A DNA stretch of 64,000 bases, taken from Flavivirga abyssicola. GTDB taxonomy: Bacteria > Bacteroidota > Bacteroidia > Flavobacteriales > Flavobacteriaceae. The translations under genes were made by a program, and so were the position numbers. Below are positions 1-8,393 of the stretch, piece after piece. Location of the stretch: positions 151,501 through 215,500 of the forward strand of contig NZ_CP141266.1 of NCBI RefSeq assembly GCF_030540775.2, in the 5' to 3' direction. Within the stretch, counting starts at the first letter, position 1, and each line of letters begins with the position of its first letter. The notes under the pieces were generated by a model. It was not told the origin of the DNA and ran no database searches. It was given only the letters and a program-made list of their open reading frames with translations.

Positions 1-73
1 AAAAAAATTCTCGAAACCAATAATTAGCCTTGGAAGTATATTAATTTACCAAAAAGTCAAACTGTATTAAGTA

Positions 74-1027
74 CTAAAACAAACTTTTAATAATTTGACT
101 TTCTGAAATACCTTCAGCTTCTGCTTTATAGTTTTTAATAATTCTATGTCTTAAAATACTATTTGCTACAGCTTGAACATTTTCGATATCTGGAGAGAAC
201 TTACCATTAATAGCTGCATGTGTTTTAGCTGCTAAAATTAAGTTTTGGGAGGCTCTAGGACCTGCTCCCCAATCTATATATGTTTTCACTAAATCTGTAG
301 CTGTATCTCCATTAGGCCTCGTTTTACCTACCATAGCAACCGCATATTCAATAACATTATCTGCCACAGGAATACGACGAATAAGATGTTGAAAATCTAT
401 TATCTGTTGTGCAGAAAATAAAGAATTCACTTTTGCTTGACTATCTGAAGTCGTTGCTTTAACAACTTCTACTTCTTCATTAAATGAAGGATAATCTAAA
501 TTAATTGCAAACATAAAACGGTCTAATTGGGCTTCGGGAAGTGGATATGTTCCTTCTTGCTCAATAGGGTTTTGTGTTGCTAAAACAAAATATGGTAGGC
601 TTAATTTATAATGATGTCCTGCTACGGTTACTGCTCTTTCTTGCATAGCTTCTAAGAGAGCAGCCTGTGTTTTAGGTGGGGTTCTATTAATTTCATCTGC
701 TAAAATAATATTAGAAAAAATAGGTCCCTTTATAAATTTAAAATGACGGTCTTCGTCTAGAATCTCACTACCTAAAATATCACTTGGCATTAAATCAGGA
801 GTGAATTGAATACGTTTAAAATCTAACCCTAATGCTTGGGCAATGGTATTTACCATTAGGGTTTTCGCCAAGCCGGGTACCCCTATAAGTAAGGAATGTC
901 CTCCTGAGAAAATAGATATTAAAATTTGATTTACAACTGCATCTTGCCCAATAATAACTTTAGCAATTTCAGTTTTTAAATCTTTATATTGTTTTACAAA
1001 TTGTTCAATGGCTTTTACATCAGACAT
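74..1027 (-). CDS. MoxR-family AAA+ ATPase
   Basis: This is a cytoplasmic MoxR-type AAA+ ATPase, a family thought to act as chaperones for maturation of metalloenzymes or surface proteins. The Walker A motif GVPGLAKT lies at residues 49-56. The Walker B stretch ADEINR, a sensor segment (ATQNP) and the arginine-finger region LPEAQLDRF follow. The length of 317 aa is normal for the family. It is the last gene of a minus-strand operon, 3 bp after the SurA-like gene, so it is probably co-transcribed with the periplasmic foldases. No DUF58 or VWA partner is visible on this side. A second MoxR-associated gene set (RDD/SpoIIM/DUF4129/DUF4350) is at the far end of the window. Confidence 0.93.
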   Translation of the reverse strand: MSDVKAIEQFVKQYKDLKTEIAKVIIGQDAVVNQILISIFSGGHSLLIGVPGLAKTLMVNTIAQALGLDFKRIQFTPDLMPSDILGSEILDEDRHFKFIKGPIFSNIILADEINRTPPKTQAALLEAMQERAVTVAGHHYKLSLPYFVLATQNPIEQEGTYPLPEAQLDRFMFAINLDYPSFNEEVEVVKATTSDSQAKVNSLFSAQQIIDFQHLIRRIPVADNVIEYAVAMVGKTRPNGDTATDLVKTYIDWGAGPRASQNLILAAKTHAAINGKFSPDIENVQAVANSILRHRIIKNYKAEAEGISESQIIKSLF

Positions 1028-1030
1028 ACA

Positions 1031-2482
1031 TTATTTTTTTAACCAATTACCTGAAAACTCACAATCTCTATATTTTCCGCTTATTTTAATATACGTATCT
1101 AATATTTTTTCTTCTTGCCATTTCTCAATAGCTTTAATTTTTTTCTCATCTAGCGCCAACTCTTTAATTTTTAAATAGTCTCTTGCATAACTGGCTTTAT
1201 GTTCATCTATTCTATCTGTAACCTTCATAATTTTAAACGAAAGGTTTCCTTTACGATCCTGTTCTGTTAAGACCTGACTAACTTCATTATCTTTTAAATT
1301 CTGAATTTGCGCATATTGCTCTGGTCCCATTTTTGTTAAATCAAAATTATAATCCTGAGTTCGCGGATTAATAAGTTGTCCGCCATCTCCACGAGTTTCT
1401 TTCTCATCACTAGATTCCCTTGCTGCATCTGCAAACGTAATATCTCCATCAACAATACGTTGTCTTATTTTTTCTAAACGTTCTTTAGCTTCTTTTACAG
1501 CTTCAGTCGAAACTTTTGGAAATAACAAAACATGGCTTACGTCGTATTCTTGGCCTCTAATTTTTTCGCAATGTATAATATGATAGCCAAATTCTGTTTC
1601 AAAAGGGTCAGATACCTCACCTTCTTGGAGAGAGAAAGCGACTTGTCGAAACTCTTTTACCATCTTAGGTTTTTTTCTATTTAATGTATAAATATAACCC
1701 GATTGTTTCATGCCTGGATCTTCTCCGTACAATACTACTTTTGAACGAAAACTGGCACCATTTTCAACGACATCAACTTTAAATTGTTTTAAACGGTCAA
1801 TGACTTTTTGTTTTGCTTCTTCAGATACCTTTGGTTTAGCAACAATTTGAGCCACTTTAAGTTCGGTACCAAAAAATGGTCGTTCGTCTTCTGGTATTTT
1901 ATTAAAAAATGCACGAACTTCTTCTGGCGTTATTTCAACCTCCTCAACAATTTTGGCTTGCATTCTTCCTGAAAGTTTATTGTTCTTGATAATTTCAAAG
2001 ATATAATCTCTTAAGCCTTTTTCATCTTCTTGCTTATAGAATTTAACAAGTTCATCCATATCTGGCTTTTGCTGTAAGAATTGCTGAATTGTATAATCTA
2101 CTTCTTGTCGAACCTCTGCATCTGATATTTGAATACTATCTTGAATAGCATGGTGTGCATATAACTTATTCTCTAATAATTTTCCTAATAACTGACAATC
2201 TGTGACACCTTCTATTGATCCTCCTGCTGCTGTTATCTGCTCTCTTTCTCTTGGCACATCCGAATCTAAAATAATATAATCACCAACAACCGCAGCAACC
2301 CCGTCTACTTTTTTAGCGTTATAAGTAAGCGTTGAATCTACTTCCTTAACGACGTCTTCTTTTACTTCTTCTTCAATGATCTCTTGTGAAGACACAACAT
2401 TTACTACTAGCAAGGTTATGAATAGAACTGATATATGTTTCAAATTAATCGTAAATTTCAAATTGTTTATTTTTAATGGCAT
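1031..2482 (-). CDS. SurA-like periplasmic peptidylprolyl isomerase
   Basis: This is a secreted foldase with a SurA N-terminal-type helical region and two parvulin (PpiC/rotamase) domains. Each parvulin domain shows the typical ending, for example FETEFGYHIIHCEKI. It probably escorts outer-membrane proteins through the periplasm. The ATG at 2482 overlaps the upstream lipoprotein gene by 38 bp and gives a long basic N-region. A TTG at 2443, directly after the upstream stop codon, would give a compact signal peptide (LKHISVLFITLLVV, cleavage near SSQ) and is a credible true start. It sits in one operon with two further PpiC-type genes and a MoxR ATPase. Confidence 0.9.
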   Translation of the reverse strand: MPLKINNLKFTINLKHISVLFITLLVVNVVSSQEIIEEEVKEDVVKEVDSTLTYNAKKVDGVAAVVGDYIILDSDVPREREQITAAGGSIEGVTDCQLLGKLLENKLYAHHAIQDSIQISDAEVRQEVDYTIQQFLQQKPDMDELVKFYKQEDEKGLRDYIFEIIKNNKLSGRMQAKIVEEVEITPEEVRAFFNKIPEDERPFFGTELKVAQIVAKPKVSEEAKQKVIDRLKQFKVDVVENGASFRSKVVLYGEDPGMKQSGYIYTLNRKKPKMVKEFRQVAFSLQEGEVSDPFETEFGYHIIHCEKIRGQEYDVSHVLLFPKVSTEAVKEAKERLEKIRQRIVDGDITFADAARESSDEKETRGDGGQLINPRTQDYNFDLTKMGPEQYAQIQNLKDNEVSQVLTEQDRKGNLSFKIMKVTDRIDEHKASYARDYLKIKELALDEKKIKAIEKWQEEKILDTYIKISGKYRDCEFSGNWLKK

Positions 2483-3302
2483 CTTTTGTTATGTCTTTTT
2501 CTAATTCTCTAATAAGCTCAAGCTTTCTGTTATTAATAACTATTTGATCTATGGTAGGTTTAACATACTCAAGCGGAGCATTATCATTTCTCAATAAAAC
2601 ATCATTAATTTGCATCAAATATACTCCTAATGAATCTTTGAGTTGTACAAAATTAGATTTTTTTAACAGTTCATTTTTATTTTCTGCGGTAACTACCGGA
2701 ATTTTATCAACTATTTGAGTTAACCTTATCCAAATAGAGTCGTTTAACGAATAAGATTTAAATTGTATAGATATAGAATCTAACTCTTTTCTATCGTCAT
2801 CATTATAACGTTTAAACTTTTCCTTAATGCTTTTAAAGTCAATGATATTTTCATCTACATGTATGTAACGAAATTTAAGGAGCTCTTCATTTAGTTTAAA
2901 AACCTCTTTATTTCTGTTATAATAATCTTGTGCTTGGTTAATATTAACTATTGTATCTATATTTTTTTTAACCAATGCCTCAATATATGCCTTGGTGTAT
3001 AAATCGTTTTTATATTGAGCAACTAATTTATTAAACGCGTCTTGCTTCTCTTCACTTAAGTTAAGCAAGGCTCCATCTACAAATAACTGTTGTGTTGCCC
3101 AACGATTAATAAAACTCTGGACTACAAGAGTGCTGTCTTCTTTTGATGTATCATCTGAAACCAAATCTTTGATATCTTCATAATACAGGTAAGATTCATT
3201 GACCCTGGCAATAGGAATTTGTTCATCAGTTTTTTTAAAAAAACTACATGACAATACGGTTGTTAATAATAAAAAATATGCAATGATTTTATCCCCCACC
3301 AA
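2445..3302 (-). CDS. PpiC-like lipoprotein (peptidylprolyl isomerase-related)
   Basis: This 285-aa protein has a lipoprotein signal (LLLTTVLSC, cysteine about residue 19). It lies between two parvulin genes in the same operon. The sequence is mostly helical and charged, like the chaperone arms of SurA/PpiD proteins, and has no clear parvulin core. It may be a chaperone-only member. The longest start is TTG at 3302, with a GTG one codon later; no ATG is available near the signal peptide, so translation starts at a non-ATG codon. It begins 5 bp after the 650-aa PpiC gene and overlaps the SurA-like gene, which suggests translational coupling. Confidence 0.75.
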   Translation of the reverse strand: MVGDKIIAYFLLLTTVLSCSFFKKTDEQIPIARVNESYLYYEDIKDLVSDDTSKEDSTLVVQSFINRWATQQLFVDGALLNLSEEKQDAFNKLVAQYKNDLYTKAYIEALVKKNIDTIVNINQAQDYYNRNKEVFKLNEELLKFRYIHVDENIIDFKSIKEKFKRYNDDDRKELDSISIQFKSYSLNDSIWIRLTQIVDKIPVVTAENKNELLKKSNFVQLKDSLGVYLMQINDVLLRNDNAPLEYVKPTIDQIVINNRKLELIRELEKDITKDAIKNKQFEIYD

Positions 3303-3307
3303 ATGAC

Positions 3308-5260
3308 CTACTTTTTAATTTTATTTTTTATACTATTTAAAGCTTCTTGGTTTACCTTAATTTTATATTTATCACTTAAGTCTTTTAACCATTTTTCTTC
3401 TTTGAACACTTGATAATCACTCATAACAGTTCCTTTGACTTCTTCAAGAGTTTGTTGTGTTTTTTCTAATATATCATTGACTTGAACAACCACGAAAGTT
3501 CCATTATGATTATGAATTTTTGAGATGCCTTTTTTAAATTGAAACGATTTAGGAAGTGCCTGATGCTCTGCATCCATTATTCCTGAAGTAAACATGACTT
3601 CTATTTTATCATTGCTATTTACAAGCGCTTTTATTTGATCTACTTCCATCCCACGCTTTAACAATTTGGTTACTTTTTTTAATATTTTCTGCTTAGACGA
3701 AGATGCTACAACGGCATCTATACGTTGGGGTAATACGTATTTGCTTTTATGTGTTTTGTAAAAGTCTTCAACGCCAATAGAATCTGTTTTTGCTGCATTC
3801 CAGATGGTTGTTTCCATCAAATCAAATAGTAACAACCCATCTCTGTATTCATTAACAATATGAGCAAATTCTTCATTTTCTGTTTCTAAATTATCCTCTT
3901 GATATTTAACCAAACTGCTGTTTAAAAAGTTGTTATACTTTTTCGAAACAACCATTTTTAATGATGTTTTTTGTGTACCTCTACGCTGTTCTTTTAACAA
4001 ATAGTTACTAAAGTCCTTATAAAAAAACTGTTTTTCACCTATTTTAAACAATGGCATATCCTCTTTAAAATTATTAGGTAATTTCCATGTTCTTTTAAAA
4101 AAGTCATCTGTAAGTATGGACTCAAAATAGTCTAATGCTGATTGATTATTTGTAACATGGTACTTTTCTTTTAATGACTTATATAAAGCTTCGTCTATTA
4201 ATTTAGAACGGTCATCTCTTTTAACTTTTTGCTCTAATTCTGGTCTGATAGCTTCAAATGTTGGTATAGGCTTTTTTGCAATTAACTTAACAATGTGCCA
4301 CCCGTATTGAGTTTTAAAAGGTTTTGAAACGGCTTCGAGATCATTTAAACCGAAAGCAACATCTTCAAATTCTTGCGAACCTAATTTTCCACTAGAAAAA
4401 GCAGGTAAAACGCCTCCTTTAGAAGCTGAACCTCTGTCATCAGAAAATTGTTTGGCTAATACATCAAAAGCTTCTCCTTGATTAATTTTTTTATAAATAT
4501 CCTGGATTCTAACTTCTGGTTTTTCTGCTAAAGAATCCCCCTTTTTCTCAACAACCATAATATGCGCTACGGTGCGTTCTCCTCTAGATTTACGTTTGTC
4601 TAAAACATTCACTATATGATATCCAAAACGTGTTCTAAAAGGCTTTGACATCTCTCCTGTCTTCGTATTAAAAGCTGCAGTTTCAAATTTATACACCATA
4701 CTAAAACCAGAAAAGTACCCTAATTCTTCGCCAAAAACAGTCTGACCATTATGGACTTCTTTCCTAACTTTTTCAAAACCTTCCTTTAAAGCTCTATTTC
4801 GAAGCTTTACAATATCATTATAAGCTACCAATGTATCCTCTGGGCTTGCATTTTCTGCAACTTTCACTAATATATGTGTCGCTTTTACATCATAAGAAAT
4901 ACGCTCATAAGCTTCAGCCACCATAGCATCTGTAACCTCTGCATCGGTCATAAAGCTTTTTATTAATTGCTTCCTGTAATTAGATAGCTCTCTTCTGTAT
5001 GATGGTCTTTCATCTAACCCTAAAGCTCTGGCTTCTTTTAACTTTAATTTGTAATTGGTAAAAAGAGTTAAATACTCATCTATATCTTTTTGAGATTCGT
5101 CTTGGACCAAATCTAAGTTTTTATTATAAACTCTTAAAAATTCTGAGGTATACACGGGCGAATCATCAACAAAGAAAAGAACATCTTTCTGAGCGGATTG
5201 TGCTTTAACATTTAATATTAATGTAATTAATAAAAAGGTAAATACGTATCTTAATTGCAT
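3308..5260 (-). CDS. Double-domain PpiC/parvulin foldase
   Basis: This is the first gene of the foldase operon, encoding 650 aa. A signal peptide at residues 1-20 ends near NVKAQS. A helical N-terminal segment comes next, then two consecutive parvulin domains at about 125-225 and 230-335. Both show the family ending, FGYHIVNVLDKR and YGWHIVKLIAKK. A long helical C-terminal region occupies 340-650. It is expected in the periplasm as a prolyl isomerase or chaperone for envelope proteins. A promoter of the flavobacterial type lies 27 bp upstream (5287-5316). Confidence 0.9.
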   Translation of the reverse strand: MQLRYVFTFLLITLILNVKAQSAQKDVLFFVDDSPVYTSEFLRVYNKNLDLVQDESQKDIDEYLTLFTNYKLKLKEARALGLDERPSYRRELSNYRKQLIKSFMTDAEVTDAMVAEAYERISYDVKATHILVKVAENASPEDTLVAYNDIVKLRNRALKEGFEKVRKEVHNGQTVFGEELGYFSGFSMVYKFETAAFNTKTGEMSKPFRTRFGYHIVNVLDKRKSRGERTVAHIMVVEKKGDSLAEKPEVRIQDIYKKINQGEAFDVLAKQFSDDRGSASKGGVLPAFSSGKLGSQEFEDVAFGLNDLEAVSKPFKTQYGWHIVKLIAKKPIPTFEAIRPELEQKVKRDDRSKLIDEALYKSLKEKYHVTNNQSALDYFESILTDDFFKRTWKLPNNFKEDMPLFKIGEKQFFYKDFSNYLLKEQRRGTQKTSLKMVVSKKYNNFLNSSLVKYQEDNLETENEEFAHIVNEYRDGLLLFDLMETTIWNAAKTDSIGVEDFYKTHKSKYVLPQRIDAVVASSSKQKILKKVTKLLKRGMEVDQIKALVNSNDKIEVMFTSGIMDAEHQALPKSFQFKKGISKIHNHNGTFVVVQVNDILEKTQQTLEEVKGTVMSDYQVFKEEKWLKDLSDKYKIKVNQEALNSIKNKIKK

Positions 5261-5286
5261 GGAAGTTAAAATTATTCAATAGTTTA

Positions 5287-5316
5287 CAAAAATAGTAATA
5301 TATAGCTATATTACAA
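5287..5316 (-). promoter_or_regulatory. Flavobacterial promoter of the foldase operon
   Basis: On the minus strand, TTG (plus-strand CAA at 5314-5316) lies 19 nt upstream of TATTTTTG (plus CAAAAATA, 5287-5294). This matches the Bacteroidota consensus TTTG-N19-TAnnTTTG. The predicted transcript start is about 20 nt upstream of the PpiC start codon. Confidence 0.65.
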
Positions 5317-5364
5317 GTTGTTTTACTAACGATAAAAAAAAGCTATTATTACGCTTTTTTAGAT

Positions 5365-5372
5365 TATATTTG
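5365..5372 (+). promoter_or_regulatory. Putative -7 box upstream of the 78-aa gene
   Basis: TATATTTG fits the TAnnTTTG -7 box and lies 26 nt upstream of the ATG at 5399. I see no good -33 TTTG at the right distance. Confidence 0.45.
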
Positions 5373-5398
5373 AATTACAATATATCACCATCTTTTTC

Positions 5399-5635
5399 AT
5401 GCGTAAATTAAAACTTATTTGGGATTTTCATGGCCCCGAAGCTAATAAAATAGCACAACATCATGAAATTCATTTAAAAGAATATATCCAATTAGAAAAT
5501 TTAAATATTCCTATTACTGGCTTCGAAAATTTAAATGATGTACATGCTATAGCCTTTTTAGTGGTCGAGGAACATAAAATGAAACCTCTAAGGGATGCTT
5601 TAAAACCACATCGAGGGCAAGTTTACAACAACTAA
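5399..5635 (+). CDS. Small conserved hypothetical protein (78 aa)
   Basis: This short soluble protein has no signal peptide or membrane segment. It has several histidines (AQHHEIHLKEY, KPHRGQ) and a mixed alpha/beta pattern. I cannot assign a family. The preceding TATATTTG box and the spacing to the downstream cytochrome gene (29 bp) support it as a real gene, possibly co-transcribed with that cytochrome. No catalytic motif is apparent. Confidence 0.7.
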   Translation: MRKLKLIWDFHGPEANKIAQHHEIHLKEYIQLENLNIPITGFENLNDVHAIAFLVVEEHKMKPLRDALKPHRGQVYNN

Positions 5636-5664
5636 GAATGTTATATCAATGAGTTTTTAAAATT

Positions 5665-7881
5665 ATGAATCATCAAAAAATAAGCTATTATCTAAAAATA
5701 GCATCCTACCTTATAATATTCTTGATTGTTTTTGCTTGTAAAAAGAATGAATATCAGCCTAAAAATGATATTCAAAATAAAACTGAACATCCAAAATTTG
5801 TAGGAAAAGAAGCGTGTATAGAATGCCATAAATCAGAATACGATAGCTGGAATGGCTCTCACCACGAACAAGCCATGAAGATTGCTGATTCTACGACTGT
5901 TTTAGCTAATTTCGATAATATAGTATTCAAGCATAAAGGCGTTAAAAACACTTTTTTTAAGAGAGGAAATGATTATTACGTAAATACTGCAGATAAAAAT
6001 GGGAACTATCAAGATTATAAAATAGTATACACTTTTGGCGTAACTCCTTTGCAACAATACATTGTTAAATTTCCAGATGGTGCTTATCAATGTTTAATAA
6101 CCGCTTGGGATACTGAAAAGAATACATGGTTCCATTTACAACCCAATTTAGAATTGGCTCATGATGAATGGATAAACTGGACAGGAGGCGCTATGAGATG
6201 GAATACTGCTTGTGCGGATTGCCATTCTACAAATCTCGCTAAAAATTTTGATTCAAATACGAACACTTTCAATACTAGTTATAGTGAAATTAATGTAAGT
6301 TGTGAAGCCTGCCATGGTCCTGCAAGCAATCACGTCTCTTTTTATAAAAATGGCAATACAGATGCTACGCTCCAAAAATTATATATGGGCAAATCATTGA
6401 CTTCAAAAAGCCTTGTACAGAAATGTGCAAGATGTCATTCCCGAAGATCTCAAATAACGAAAAAATTCGATTACGAGGGACATTTTCTAGATCATTACAA
6501 TCCTAGTTTACTTATTGATCCTATTTACGAAATTGATGGTCAAATAAGAGATGAAGATTATGTTTACGGGTCTTTTATGCAAAGTAAAATGTACCAAAAT
6601 AATGTGACTTGTGTCGACTGCCATGATGCACATTCATTAAAACTTAAACAATCTGGAAACAACCTTTGTTTAAGTTGTCATGAACCCAAATACAATAGTA
6701 AATCACATCATTACCACCCATTAAATACAGAAGGAGCTCAATGTATTAATTGTCACATGACTGGTAAAACATATATGGGTAACGATTTTAGACGTGATCA
6801 TAGCTTTAGAGTACCTCGACCAGATCAATCCGTAAAATACGGAACGCCTAATGCTTGCAACGGGTGTCACAAAGATAAATCTCCTGAATGGGCAAGCAAA
6901 TTTATTGATGCAAAATATGGTACCAAACGCCCTGATCATTTTTCTAATTATCTTCTGGAAGGTTATAATGATAATCACGAAGCTTTGTACACATTAATAT
7001 CTCAGAATAAATTTCCAGAAATCGCAAGAGCCACTGCCTTATATCAATACACTAACAATCCATTATCACGCAAAGAAATTAACGATGTTAGAAAGTTTTT
7101 AAAAGACTCTTCTATTCTTGTAAGAAATGAAGCAGTACGTGCATTTGAAAAGATTCAAGATAAAAGTTACCATGCAGATATTGAGCCTTTATTAAAAGAT
7201 TCTACGAGATTAGTAAGAATTACTGCAGTAAAGTATTTTAATAGTATTGGAGCCAACATGGTAGGTAATAACGATTTTAATAAAGCTGAAAAAGAATATT
7301 TAGAATCATTAGATATGAGTGCTGATTTTGCTTCTGGCCAACATCAGATTGGGGTTTATAATGAAATGAAAGGCTATACGGATTTAGCAATTAAAGCCTA
7401 TAAAAGAGCCTTAGAGATTGATAATCGTTATAATGTCTCTAGAATGAATTTGGCACTATTACTTTATAAAAAAGGCCATATTGAAGACGCTAAAAATCTT
7501 TACCTCAAAGTGATTGAATTAGAACCTGATTATAGCAATTCTTATTACATGTTGGGCCTATTGTTTAATGAAGTTGGGGATACTAAAAATGCGTTAAAAT
7601 ATCTTGCTGAAGCATGCGATAAAAAACCTGTAAATATTCGGGCATTCTATAATTATGCCTTAAAACTTCAAGCAGAAAATTTAAATCAAAAATCGATAGA
7701 AATAATTAATAAGGCATTAGTGATTTTTCCTGAAAATGAAAACCTATTATATGTAAAATTAATTGGAGAAATTAATTTAAAACACCATGTTGAGGCTTAT
7801 AATACTTGTTCTAAGCTTATACAAATAGCGCCAAATAATGCTACATACAAACAGATTTTTGAAAACTTAAAGGCTTCCTAA
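5665..7881 (+). CDS. Octaheme c-type cytochrome with HEAT and TPR repeats (lipoprotein)
   Basis: This is a 738-aa lipoprotein (signal ending LIVFAC, Cys25). It has eight CxxCH heme-binding motifs: CIECH at 51-55, then CADCH, CEACH, CARCH, CVDCH, CLSCH, CINCH and CNGCH, all in the first ~410 residues. HEAT-like repeats follow at about 460-530 (VRNEAVRAFEKI, VRITAVKYF). TPRs fill about 540-730. The cytochrome part resembles doubled-CxxCH multiheme proteins of the cytochrome c554/nitrite-reductase type. The repeats probably mediate protein contacts. Electron transfer at the outside of a membrane is likely; substrate and partner are unknown. No quinol dehydrogenase or maturation genes are adjacent. 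Confidence 0.9.
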   Translation: MNHQKISYYLKIASYLIIFLIVFACKKNEYQPKNDIQNKTEHPKFVGKEACIECHKSEYDSWNGSHHEQAMKIADSTTVLANFDNIVFKHKGVKNTFFKRGNDYYVNTADKNGNYQDYKIVYTFGVTPLQQYIVKFPDGAYQCLITAWDTEKNTWFHLQPNLELAHDEWINWTGGAMRWNTACADCHSTNLAKNFDSNTNTFNTSYSEINVSCEACHGPASNHVSFYKNGNTDATLQKLYMGKSLTSKSLVQKCARCHSRRSQITKKFDYEGHFLDHYNPSLLIDPIYEIDGQIRDEDYVYGSFMQSKMYQNNVTCVDCHDAHSLKLKQSGNNLCLSCHEPKYNSKSHHYHPLNTEGAQCINCHMTGKTYMGNDFRRDHSFRVPRPDQSVKYGTPNACNGCHKDKSPEWASKFIDAKYGTKRPDHFSNYLLEGYNDNHEALYTLISQNKFPEIARATALYQYTNNPLSRKEINDVRKFLKDSSILVRNEAVRAFEKIQDKSYHADIEPLLKDSTRLVRITAVKYFNSIGANMVGNNDFNKAEKEYLESLDMSADFASGQHQIGVYNEMKGYTDLAIKAYKRALEIDNRYNVSRMNLALLLYKKGHIEDAKNLYLKVIELEPDYSNSYYMLGLLFNEVGDTKNALKYLAEACDKKPVNIRAFYNYALKLQAENLNQKSIEIINKALVIFPENENLLYVKLIGEINLKHHVEAYNTCSKLIQIAPNNATYKQIFENLKAS

Positions 7882-8393
7882 TTGTAACAACAATTATGTT
7901 ATATGGGTTTTTAGACTAATAACAACCTCTTCACCCTTTATTTGGTTTGACAAACTAAAAACCCTGTTTCGTAAAATACTGGTTTGTATAACTGAATTCA
8001 TATGGGTTCATGTAATTCATATTTAAACTCTTTACAAATTACCTTTTATTAACAAGGCTTTTATTTCATAGCACTAAAATATCTTAATGAGTTCACCTTG
8101 ATACTCAAATTAAAATATTTTAATAAAAATCTTAAATAATTGCATTATTTATAATATTCATAAATAAAATTAGAAAATTTAATAGTAAAAAAAAATAACA
8201 TTTTGTTGTATTAATAAAATCATATGTCTTCCTGACTATATATAAAAATATTTAATTTCGTAAGGATTGACTTATATCAAAAGTAAGGCATTTACCTAAA
8301 AAAATTAATGCTTTTAACTTAACCTAAACCAAACTAAAAATCTTAGTTGAGAGACAACTAAGCTATTTTTTTAACCATTAAATTTTTATTATT
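7882..8393. other. Intergenic region, 512 bp, AT-rich
   Basis: There is no credible coding sequence here. It is very AT-rich and precedes a secreted-glycosidase gene. The only clear structure is the hairpin plus T-run at 8342-8372. I found no confident TAnnTTTG box with a matching -33 element. Confidence 0.6.
8342..8372 (+). terminator. Terminator-like hairpin in the leader of the DUF5060 gene
   Basis: CTTAGTTG (8342-8349) and CAACTAAG (8355-8362) form a perfect 8-bp stem with a 5-nt AGAGA loop. CTA and seven T follow (8366-8372). It ends 21 bp before the ATG at 8394. It may terminate an upstream leader transcript or act as an attenuator. Confidence 0.55.
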
